From NCBI RefSeq assembly GCF_032104385.1, contig NZ_DAMCHJ010000007.1, positions 1 through 64,000 of the forward strand: a DNA stretch of 64,000 bases, in the 5' to 3' direction. The translations under genes and the position numbers were made by a program. This DNA comes from Tissierella sp032104385 (lineage in GTDB: Bacteria; Bacillota; Clostridia; Tissierellales; Tissierellaceae). Below are positions 27,597 through 34,171 of the stretch, piece by piece. The notes under the pieces were generated by a model that searched no databases, had not been told where the DNA came from, and was given only the letters and a program-made list of their open reading frames with translations. How positions within the stretch are numbered: the stretch's first letter is position 1; every line of letters starts with the position of its first letter.

Positions 27597-27998
27597 ATGG
27601 AAGATATGGTAAAGATAAAGGAAGAAATGCTTAATAAAAAGATATGGGTAGTGGCAGGTGTAACAGCAAATAAAGATAAATTTGGTTATAAAATATGGAA
27701 AACATTAAAGGAATATAATTATGAAGCCTATGGTGTAAATCCAAACTATGATGATATTGAAGGAGATAAAATTTATCATTCGGTTAAAGAACTACCAATG
27801 AAAGTTGATGTTCTTGATATGGTTGTACCACCAAGAATTGCAATTAATACTTTAGATGAAGCCAAGGAAGCAGGAATAGAATATATATGGTTTCAACCAG
27901 GCACATATAATGATGAAGTTTTAGCAAAGGCAAAAGATCTAGATTTTAAGATACTATATGATGACTGTGTCTATGCTACTTTAAGAAAGAGCCACTAG
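27597..27998 (+). CDS. CoA-binding domain protein
   Basis: A 133-aa single-domain Rossmann protein of the CoA-binding (YccU-like) family: VVAGVTANKDKFGYKIWKTL near residue 18, then AYGVNPNYDDIEG and a late YIWFQPGTYNDEV. It resembles the CoA-binding part of succinyl-CoA synthetase alpha; function unknown. ATG 27597 with SD GAGGTG, 49 nt after the YigZ-like gene. Confidence 0.9.
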   Translation: MEDMVKIKEEMLNKKIWVVAGVTANKDKFGYKIWKTLKEYNYEAYGVNPNYDDIEGDKIYHSVKELPMKVDVLDMVVPPRIAINTLDEAKEAGIEYIWFQPGTYNDEVLAKAKDLDFKILYDDCVYATLRKSH

Positions 27999-27999
27999 G

Positions 28000-28037
28000 A
28001 AAGAAAGAATAGGCCTTAAAAGCCCTATTCTTTCTTT
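28000..28037. terminator. bidirectional terminator
   Basis: A 14-bp perfect stem (28000-28013 with 28024-28037) between convergent genes; its right arm overlaps the TSUP gene stop region. Confidence 0.85.
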
Positions 28038-28381
28038 TTAAATAGCTCAATACCTCCTACTATCAGCAAAAAAAATCCAAAGTATTTTTTTAGTTTTAAA
28101 GGATCAATTTTAAGAGCTAAAATAGAGCCGATAATAGCACCGCCAATGCCTCCCAGTATAATTAATTTAGCGAAGGAAAAGTCAATATTACCTTTTTTAT
28201 AATGGGTGATTAAAGCTATGGTTGCTACAGGGATAAATACTATTAGATTCACCCCTTGAGCATGTTGTTGTTTTATGTTGTTGAATATAACTAAGGATGG
28301 TATTAAAATTGTTCCCCCACCTATACCCATTCCACTAATTATCCCTGATAAAAATCCAATTAAAATTAAAATCATTTCCAT
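28025..28381 (-). CDS. half-size TSUP (TauE/SafE) family permease, second subunit
   Basis: A 118-aa membrane protein with about four hydrophobic segments and the TSUP repeat motif GIISGMGIGGGTILIPSLV. Full TSUP transporters are about 250 residues with two such repeats; this ORF covers one. Its start (ATG 28381) overlaps the end of the upstream half by 10 nt, so the two are probably co-translated and form a heteromer. Substrate (sulfite, sulfonate or other anions) is unknown. Confidence 0.88.
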   Translation of the reverse strand: MEMILILIGFLSGIISGMGIGGGTILIPSLVIFNNIKQQHAQGVNLIVFIPVATIALITHYKKGNIDFSFAKLIILGGIGGAIIGSILALKIDPLKLKKYFGFFLLIVGGIELFKKKE

Positions 28382-28731
28382 ATCATCCTTATAGCAGTAT
28401 AAATAATTACACCACCAAATATTTTCCTCAATATAGTAATGGGAATTTTATTTAAAGTTTTTGCACCAATATAGGAGCCTACCATACCTCCTATTGTTAC
28501 TGGGAGGACTACTTTAAAAGGTATGGAATTATTAGCAAAATATATTATAGTAGAAATAATGGATAGCGGCAGAATAATAGATATAGCAGTAGCGTGAGCT
28601 TTATAGTCATTAACGTTGAGTAAAAAAACTAATGCAGGCACTACAATAGTTCCGCCTCCAGAGCCAAATAAGCCATTAATTAGACCAGTTACTAAACCTA
28701 TAGATAGTAATTTCATCTTTTTTTTGTCCAT
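28372..28731 (-). CDS. half-size TSUP family permease, first subunit
   Basis: A 119-aa membrane protein with the repeat motif GLINGLFGSGGGTIVVPALV and about four hydrophobic segments. ATG 28731 follows AAAGGAG; an upstream in-frame extension lacks an SD. First gene of a two-gene minus-strand unit whose halves correspond to the two repeats of a standard TSUP carrier. Confidence 0.88.
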   Translation of the reverse strand: MDKKKMKLLSIGLVTGLINGLFGSGGGTIVVPALVFLLNVNDYKAHATAISIILPLSIISTIIYFANNSIPFKVVLPVTIGGMVGSYIGAKTLNKIPITILRKIFGGVIIYTAIRMIWK

Positions 28732-28829
28732 AAATTTCTCCTTTATGTTATAATCATTATGATTAACTTTACCAATTCTAGAGAAGATATACATAGGATA
28801 AAAATTTACTGATTATTTGGAGGATGGAT

Positions 28830-29549
28830 ATGGAGAATATAGATTTAACTATTGATAATTTAGTAAAATGGTTGCAAGAAAAGGTAGAAGAAGCTGGAGC
28901 AAAGGGATTAGTATTTGGATTAAGTGGAGGTATAGATTCTGCTGTTGTAGCTGGACTTGCCAAAAAGGCATTTCCAAATAATTCTTTAGGTATTATAATG
29001 CCTTGTCATAGTGACCCAATAGATGAAGAACATGGAATCTTAGTAGCTGAAAAGTTAAATTTAGAGGTTGCAAAAGTAAACTTATCTAATTCTTTTGATG
29101 TATTACTTGAATCTATGAAAGTAGAGAATAAGAATAAGATGGCTATATCTAATTTAAAACCAAGGCTTAGAATGACTACTTTATATTATTTTGCTCAGAA
29201 TAACAACTATCTAGTAGCAGGCTCAAGTAATAAATCTGAATTTACTGTAGGATATTTTACTAAACATGGTGATAGTGGAGTTGACTTATTACCTTTGGCT
29301 TCCTTTGTAAAATCTGAAATTAGGGAATTAGCAAGATATTTAAATATACCTAATATTATAATAGAGAAGCCACCTACAGCAGGGCTATGGGCTAATCAAA
29401 CAGATGAAAAGGAAATGGGCTTTTCATATGATGTATTAGATAATTACATTAAAACTGGGGATGGATCAGAAGAATTAGTAAATAAAATAAAGAGGATGAA
29501 CTTAGTTAGCCAACATAAGAGAGTTTATCCTCCAATTTTTGAAGAATAA
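28830..29549 (+). CDS. nadE: NH3-dependent NAD+ synthetase
   Basis: A 239-aa protein with the PP-loop motif SGGIDSAV, the RLRMTTLYYFA segment, AGSSNKSE and KPPTAGLW, all typical of ammonia-dependent NadE. It converts nicotinate adenine dinucleotide to NAD+ using ATP and ammonia. No glutaminase domain is attached. ATG 28830 is favoured over ATG 28824, which abuts the SD TTGGAGG. Confidence 0.96.
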   Translation: MENIDLTIDNLVKWLQEKVEEAGAKGLVFGLSGGIDSAVVAGLAKKAFPNNSLGIIMPCHSDPIDEEHGILVAEKLNLEVAKVNLSNSFDVLLESMKVENKNKMAISNLKPRLRMTTLYYFAQNNNYLVAGSSNKSEFTVGYFTKHGDSGVDLLPLASFVKSEIRELARYLNIPNIIIEKPPTAGLWANQTDEKEMGFSYDVLDNYIKTGDGSEELVNKIKRMNLVSQHKRVYPPIFEE

Positions 29550-29573
29550 AAATTTAATAAATCTAATGCAATA

Positions 29574-29589
29574 AGCATAATATTATGCT
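29574..29589. promoter_or_regulatory. 16-bp palindrome upstream of yebC
   Basis: AGCATAATATTATGCT is a perfect palindrome about 40 nt before yebC, overlapping the likely -10 zone; a possible operator or weak hairpin. Confidence 0.35.
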
Positions 29590-29628
29590 AGAATAGAAAA
29601 GGCAATATTATAAAGGGAGTGAAATTTT

Positions 29629-30366
29629 ATGGCAGGACATTCCAAATGGAATAACATTAAGAATAAAAAAGGTAAAGAAGATGCCAAGAAAGCTAAGGTC
29701 TTTACAAAACTAGGTAGATATATTATGGTGGCAGCAAAGGAAGGCGGAGCGGATCCAGATTATAACCCAGCACTAAAGGCAGCTATAGATAAAGCAAAGG
29801 CAGAAAATATGCCAAATGATAATATAGACAGAGCAATCAAAAAAGGGTCAGGAGAATTAGGTGCGGATAATTTCGAAGAAATTATCTATGAAGGTTATGG
29901 ACCAGCAGGAATAGCTGTGTTTGTACAATGTTTAACAGATAATAGAAATAGAACGGCTCCAGATGTTAGACACGCTTTTGATAAATGTGGAGGCAATATG
30001 GGGCAATCAGGCTGTGTTACTTTTATGTTTGATAAAAAGGGTATGTTGGCAATAGAAAGAACTGATTCCATAGATGAAGATGAATTAACTATGCTAGCAA
30101 TTGACTTAGGTGCTGAAGATTTTGTAGCAGAGGATGAAGGTTTTGAAATAATCACCTCTGTAGAAGATTTCAACTCAGTTAAGGATGGTCTAGCTGCAGC
30201 GAGTTATGAATTTGCCATGGCAGAACTTACTTATATTCCACAAAATACAGTAGAATTAACTAATCCAGATGATATTAAAAATATGGAGAAACTAATAGAT
30301 ATGCTTGAAGATAATGACGATGTTCAAGAAGTATACCATAACTGGGAGATGGATGAAATGGATTAA
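29629..30366 (+). CDS. yebC: YebC/PmpR family translation or transcription factor with prophage-supplied C-terminus
   Basis: A 245-aa protein starting MAGHSKWNNIKNKKGKEDAK, the YebC/TACO1 signature, with all three domains. The family relieves ribosome stalling at proline-rich stretches and was earlier annotated as a transcription regulator. The last 62 codons lie in a 174-bp segment repeated at the far end of the prophage; downstream of it the ending is MDEMD here and MPEEE in the right copy. The right copy probably holds the original host ending, so the current protein is a host-phage hybrid that remains full length. Confidence 0.96.
   Translation: MAGHSKWNNIKNKKGKEDAKKAKVFTKLGRYIMVAAKEGGADPDYNPALKAAIDKAKAENMPNDNIDRAIKKGSGELGADNFEEIIYEGYGPAGIAVFVQCLTDNRNRTAPDVRHAFDKCGGNMGQSGCVTFMFDKKGMLAIERTDSIDEDELTMLAIDLGAEDFVAEDEGFEIITSVEDFNSVKDGLAAASYEFAMAELTYIPQNTVELTNPDDIKNMEKLIDMLEDNDDVQEVYHNWEMDEMD
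30178..30351 (+). repeat. attL: 174-bp direct repeat within yebC
   Basis: Identical over 174 bp to 59566-59739. It marks the left prophage junction inside the yebC 3' end. Confidence 0.95.
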
Positions 30367-30457
30367 TATCAACACTTGTGGGTTGGAAAAGTCGGAAAAA
30401 TGGCTTGAACGATGATATACATCCGACATTAATAATCCTGTAATAGTGATAATCACA

Positions 30458-30504
30458 AACACTCCTATTCTATATGAAAAATAAACATATAGAATAGGAG
30501 TGTT
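30458..30504 (+). promoter_or_regulatory. inverted 19-bp repeats before the integrase: arm-type sites, terminator and SD-masking hairpin
   Basis: Arms 30458-30476 and 30486-30504 are perfect inverted repeats (unit CATATAGAATAGGAGTGTT), 9-nt loop, followed by T-rich sequence and the integrase ATG at 30509. A near-identical copy lies at the right end (59545-59564). The right arm contains the integrase SD (ATAGGAG). The element may bind integrase, terminate yebC read-through and hide the integrase SD. Confidence 0.7.
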
Positions 30505-30508
30505 TTTT

Positions 30509-31432
30509 ATGTTATTAGAAGATGTATTAAAAGAATTTATTTATGATTGTGAAACTAGGAGTTTATCTCCTAGAACCATCAAAGGTTATAGAAACAATAA
30601 TCTAAGATTTTTTAAGTTTCTTAAAGATGAATTAGATATTACTGAATTAGAAAAAGTTAATTCTAAGCAAATTAAAATGTATTTATCTTTATTAAGGGAG
30701 CAAAAATTAACTGAAACATATGCGAATAGTATATTGAAGAATGTTAGAAGCTTCTTTAATTATTGTGTAGATGAAGAATATATTACAGATAATCCTGCTA
30801 AAAAAGTTTCTTGGGTTAAAGAGCCAAAGGTTCTGATTAATGCTTTTACTGATGATGAAGTTGTTAAAATGTTAAATATACGACCAACTACCACTTATCT
30901 AACGGCTAGAGATAAATGTATATTAGCAATGTTTTTAGACACAGGTATCAGAAACTTAGAATTGTGTTCCATTAGTGACTATGATATTAAAGGAAGATAT
31001 ATATTAATAAGGGGCAAAGGAAATAAAGAAAGGCAAGTTCCTGTTACACCTTTCTTGAAAAAATACATGATTAAATATGAAAGGATGAAAGAGGGTTATT
31101 TTAAATATAAATTTAATGTTGAAGATTACTATTTTTTGAGTAGGACAGGTAGACAATTAACAGTAGAAGCAACACTAAACATAATGAAAAAGATAGGCAA
31201 AGAATCAGGGGTTGATAGAGAAGGGTTAAGGGTATCGCCTCATACTTGTAGACATTACTATGCACAAAGTCAATTAAAAAATGGTTTAGATGTTTATTCA
31301 TTATCCCGATTACTTGGGCATGAAGATATTACAATTACTAAGAGGTATTTGCAATCAATTAAAGATGATGAAATATTAGATATTGCTATATCATCAAGTC
31401 CGTTGATGAATCTGAGAGGAGTGAGGGGATAA
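30509..31432 (+). CDS. phage tyrosine integrase
   Basis: A 307-aa tyrosine recombinase with an N-terminal SAM-like core-binding domain (about 1-95) and a catalytic domain. R148 in DTGIRNLELC, H245 and R248 in HTCRHYYA, H271 in LLGHEDITITKRY and nucleophile Y280 are all present. It should mediate integration into yebC. ATG 30509 is preferred to GTG 30500 because the SD covers the GTG. It lies next to attL as expected for an active integrase. Confidence 0.95.
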   Translation: MLLEDVLKEFIYDCETRSLSPRTIKGYRNNNLRFFKFLKDELDITELEKVNSKQIKMYLSLLREQKLTETYANSILKNVRSFFNYCVDEEYITDNPAKKVSWVKEPKVLINAFTDDEVVKMLNIRPTTTYLTARDKCILAMFLDTGIRNLELCSISDYDIKGRYILIRGKGNKERQVPVTPFLKKYMIKYERMKEGYFKYKFNVEDYYFLSRTGRQLTVEATLNIMKKIGKESGVDREGLRVSPHTCRHYYAQSQLKNGLDVYSLSRLLGHEDITITKRYLQSIKDDEILDIAISSSPLMNLRGVRG

Positions 31433-31797
31433 TGTACGAGGTTAAAGTTCCATATGAAATATTAGAAAAATTAGATATAAAAGAAATAGGTGTGTATGTT
31501 GCATTAAAAAAATATATGGACTGGAATAAATATACTTGTTATCCATCCATCTCAACACTTGCAGAAGATTTGAATTGTAGTCAAAATACAGTTAGAAAAT
31601 ATTTAAGACAGTTGGAAAAAAGAGGGGTTATTAGCATTGAATATAGAATATTAAAAAAGCAAGATAAAAAAGGAAAAGAAAAAACATGGAATAATACAAA
31701 TTTATATACTTTTATTTTAGAAAAGGTTTTTAAGAATAAGGGGGTACTTCAAGATAAAAAAAGGATAGTTCACAGGTTGAAGACGAACAAGAATTAA
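31432..31797 (+). CDS. phage replication protein, N-terminal winged-helix part (frameshifted)
   Basis: A 121-aa frame with a helix-turn-helix of the kind found in phage replication initiators and DnaD-like proteins (YPSISTLAEDLNCSQNTVRKYL, about 39-62). It starts at an ATG overlapping the integrase stop (TAATG). A run of seven A at 31756-31762 precedes a short unrelated-looking tail; the -1 frame beyond the A-run continues into the next ORF. Probably the 5' part of one ~248-codon gene. Confidence 0.7.
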   Translation: MYEVKVPYEILEKLDIKEIGVYVALKKYMDWNKYTCYPSISTLAEDLNCSQNTVRKYLRQLEKRGVISIEYRILKKQDKKGKEKTWNNTNLYTFILEKVFKNKGVLQDKKRIVHRLKTNKN

Positions 31798-31811
31798 AGA
31801 ACTATATTGGT

Positions 31812-32177
31812 ATGAATGACTCACAAGAGCCTCAAATAATTAAAGTAGAATTAGAAGAAAAGTTTGGACAAGCTATTGTATATAAAGCATTGCAACAATT
31901 AAATGTAGTTATGAATAAAGGAACAGTAGTAAATAACTTAAAAAACTATTTGGAAGCCATATGCACTCGTTTAAAGGCACAAATAGATATGATTAATGGA
32001 ATAAGTCAAGTAATAGACAATAAGCCCCAAAAAACCAAAAACAACGGGGTACGATCCGTTGCGAATGGTTGGAAATCTTCCAATATAACTTTTGATGGTC
32101 GCTCCTCTAATTACTCAAATGAAGAATTAGAAGAAATAATGCTTAGAAAACGAAATAATTACATCGTTTCTAAATAA
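31812..32177 (+). CDS. phage replication protein, C-terminal part in -1 frame
   Basis: A 121-aa frame from ATG 31812, but the frame is open from 31758 and its upstream codons look coding (KKDSSQVEDEQELKNYIG). There is no SD before ATG 31812. It is therefore more likely the second half of the gene starting at 31432, reached by a -1 shift at A7 or separated by a single-base deletion. The ending with basic and Ser-rich segments resembles tails of phage initiator proteins. Confidence 0.55.
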   Translation: MNDSQEPQIIKVELEEKFGQAIVYKALQQLNVVMNKGTVVNNLKNYLEAICTRLKAQIDMINGISQVIDNKPQKTKNNGVRSVANGWKSSNITFDGRSSNYSNEELEEIMLRKRNNYIVSK

Positions 32178-32285
32178 TTTGTATCAACTTAATAAACAGT
32201 TTTAGCCATGTGATTATTAATTTTTTAAAATTAGTAGTTAGATGGCTATTAGTGTTTGTATTACTATTATATACATTAAAATTAA

Positions 32286-32320
32286 AAATGACAAGGATAA
32301 GTTGCTTGTCATTTATTTTT
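32286..32320. terminator. bidirectional terminator between replication and repressor genes
   Basis: A 10-bp stem (32286-32295 with 32305-32314) followed by T-rich sequence; lies between convergent genes. Confidence 0.75.
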
Positions 32321-32324
32321 ATTA

Positions 32325-32540
32325 TTATTCTTTATTTTTTTCAATCCATTCGATATTATAACCACAAATATCGGCTATTTCTAAAACTTCATTATATCTT
32401 ATCGTTCCTCTAGTTAATTTATTAGATAGATTCTGAACTGTATCAGTTTTATTATATTTCTTGTTCACCATCTCAATTATTTCTGTCATAGTATATCCAC
32501 TTTTTACAATGTAAGATTTAATTTCATTTTTAATATCCAT
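32325..32540 (-). CDS. repressor-like small DNA-binding protein
   Basis: A 71-aa protein (MDIKNEIKSYIVKSGYTMTE...), the only minus-strand gene of the prophage, with a helix-turn-helix-like pattern (GYTMTEIIEMVNKKY, then NLSNKLTRGTIRYNEV). Small XRE/DUF6471-like proteins of this type occur in phage lysogeny modules. It diverges from the early promoter at 32647, as expected for a repressor gene. ATG 32540 follows TGGAGGTG. The exact family is uncertain. Confidence 0.7.
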   Translation of the reverse strand: MDIKNEIKSYIVKSGYTMTEIIEMVNKKYNKTDTVQNLSNKLTRGTIRYNEVLEIADICGYNIEWIEKNKE

Positions 32541-32646
32541 TTGTACACCTCCACTACTTATATTATACTATATAGTTATAAATATTCAATAAGTAAAATA
32601 TAAAACCTCATGGTGTAAAATTATTTAATAAAATTAATAAATATAC

Positions 32647-32675
32647 TTGACGGTTTAAAATATGTGTGATATTCT
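32647..32675 (+). promoter_or_regulatory. early phage promoter 1
   Basis: TTGACG (32647-32652), 17-nt spacer, TATTCT (32670-32675). It shares GTGTGATATTCTATA with promoter 2 at 33828-33856 and diverges from the repressor-like gene. Confidence 0.7.
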
Positions 32676-32709
32676 ATATGCAGAAGGTGAGAAAAGGGAG
32701 GCAATAAAA

Positions 32710-32874
32710 ATGTTTATAGATGAATTTTTACACATCATGAAAAAAGTTAAAAGGTTTCAAGAAAGGCTTAGTGAAGAAGGCATCAGCGGACAACAAGTTG
32801 AAGTTATTTTAAAAGTTTACATTCAAGATTTGACAGATCGTATCAATACAAACTTTCTAAAAAAGGTGGTGTAG
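32710..32874 (+). CDS. small early phage protein, unknown
   Basis: A 54-aa, mostly helical protein (MFIDEFLHIMKKVKRF...). ATG 32710 follows GGGAGG and is preferred to an upstream in-frame start lacking an SD. First gene after early promoter 1. No family recognised. Confidence 0.65.
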   Translation: MFIDEFLHIMKKVKRFQERLSEEGISGQQVEVILKVYIQDLTDRINTNFLKKVV

Positions 32875-32876
32875 AT

Positions 32877-33095
32877 ATGTTATACAGTATAAAAATAAAA
32901 GGTGAATATGATAAGAAGCAGATTGAAAGAATACAAAGGGAACATTATGAAAATGCAAGTGGAATATATGAACTCTATAACAGTTTATATATGAATGGAT
33001 ATTGTAGAAGCTACAACCAAGATAGAATACTTTATGTAGGATATACACTTGCAAAAGAGAGAATAGAAATTAGATATGATGAAATAGAGGGATAA
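32877..33095 (+). CDS. small early phage protein, unknown
   Basis: A 72-aa protein (MLYSIKIKGEYDKKQIERIQ...) rich in Tyr and charged residues. Two nt after the preceding stop, SD AAAAAGGTGG. Co-transcribed with 32710. Function unknown. Confidence 0.65.
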   Translation: MLYSIKIKGEYDKKQIERIQREHYENASGIYELYNSLYMNGYCRSYNQDRILYVGYTLAKERIEIRYDEIEG

Positions 33096-33109
33096 ATTTT
33101 AACAGAACG

Positions 33110-33126
33110 TTCCCCAGTCTGGGGAA
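33110..33126 (+). other. GC-rich hairpin H1
   Basis: TTCCCCA-GTC-TGGGGAA, a 7-bp perfect stem without a T-tract, in an otherwise AT-rich gap. One of a series of GGGG/CCCC hairpins around the polymerase module. Confidence 0.7.
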
Positions 33127-33160
33127 TTAAAAAAATAAAAAAATTAAGGGGGAAGTATTG

Positions 33161-33541
33161 ATGAAAAACTTTAATGAAAAATGGATTAATTTATTAACTG
33201 ATGGTAGAGTGGACAAGCAAAGGGAATTTGAGGAAATATTGGCAAACAGTAAATGTGAAACATTAGCAATTATGAAAATGAGAAGGTTACAGATGCAAGA
33301 AGGAAGGGGACAAGATATTACTGTAACAGAACTGCTAGATGGTAATATAAGAGAAGTAGAGTATTTACAAGAAGTATTACAAGAATTATTCTTAGAACCA
33401 ATTTCACTTTCACATATAGAATATTTTTATAAAACTGCATCTAAGAAATATGATAATATAATAGATGCTTTAGAAGAATTATATTTGAGACATAGAAAAG
33501 ATACTAGAACAAGATTTTTATCAATTGCTTTAACAATATAA
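33161..33541 (+). CDS. early phage protein, unknown
   Basis: A 126-aa predicted helical protein (MKNFNEKWINLLTDGRVDKQ...). ATG 33161 follows AAGGGGGAAG; TTG 33158 is an alternative. Last gene before the putative origin and the polymerase promoter. No family recognised. Confidence 0.65.
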   Translation: MKNFNEKWINLLTDGRVDKQREFEEILANSKCETLAIMKMRRLQMQEGRGQDITVTELLDGNIREVEYLQEVLQELFLEPISLSHIEYFYKTASKKYDNIIDALEELYLRHRKDTRTRFLSIALTI

Positions 33542-33650
33542 AAAGTAAATAAAAGGCTAGTTTTATTGGGCTATGGTATTTAAAAATTAAAGAAAAATGA
33601 AGGAAAACAGAAGAGATAAAAGATGTTAATATTCAAGCAATATAGATTTA

Positions 33651-33744
33651 CCCCTAAAAAATATAGAGTATTGTATTATTTGAAAGTTATCCACAGTACA
33701 TATATTGAAAGCAGCTAAAATATATGATACTCTATTAATAGGGG
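33651..33744. other. candidate phage replication origin
   Basis: CCCCTA plus TAGAGTAT (33651-33671) and ATACTCTA plus TAGGGG (33727-33744) form a long-range inverted repeat. Between them is a perfect DnaA box TTATCCACA (33687-33695) in very AT-rich sequence without a gene (33542-33827). One box only, so this is a suggestion. Confidence 0.4.
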
Positions 33745-33827
33745 ATAGATAAAAAACACTAAAGTTTCATTCAATTAGTGCCAATAATATTAATATAGAG
33801 ATAAATATATAGATACAACAAAAACAC

Positions 33828-33856
33828 TTGACAAGCTTTGTGAAGTGTGATATTCT
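33828..33856 (+). promoter_or_regulatory. phage promoter 2, upstream of the RNA polymerase
   Basis: TTGACA (33828-33833), 17-nt spacer, TATTCT (33851-33856): a near-consensus host sigma-A promoter sharing the extended -10 block with promoter 1. Confidence 0.75.
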
Positions 33857-34171
33857 ATAAGAGTAGGGGTAATAGCGGGATTTTTATGCCCATTTTTAAA
33901 ACCATCTTATATTTCCATAACTTTTTAAGTTCTGGTTTATTTAATTATTGTTTTTTTGCATTTATGCATATTTCTACATTTCTATCTATGAGTATTATAT
34001 CAAATAATAGGTATATGTCAAGTAGTATTATGTGAAGTATTCCAAAAACAAATGGCTATTTTAAGCCGTTTCAAAAATTGGCAAAAATATTATATGCAGT
34101 ATTTTTGAATTAAATATAGAACCTATATGGTTTTGTAAATATAAATAAAAAATATCAAGGAGGAATTGTTT
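33857..34171 (+). promoter_or_regulatory. 315-nt leader of the phage RNA polymerase gene
   Basis: No supportable ORF. Contains a CAAAAATA/TATTTTTG inverted repeat (about 34083-34108) and a GCGGG...CCC segment near 33873-33892. The long leader suggests post-initiation control; no known riboswitch recognised. Confidence 0.4.

Noticed and set aside
32210..32413. A 67-aa hydrophobic plus-strand ORF
   Set aside because: It overlaps the terminator and the minus-strand repressor-like gene, whose SD and HTH pattern are better supported.
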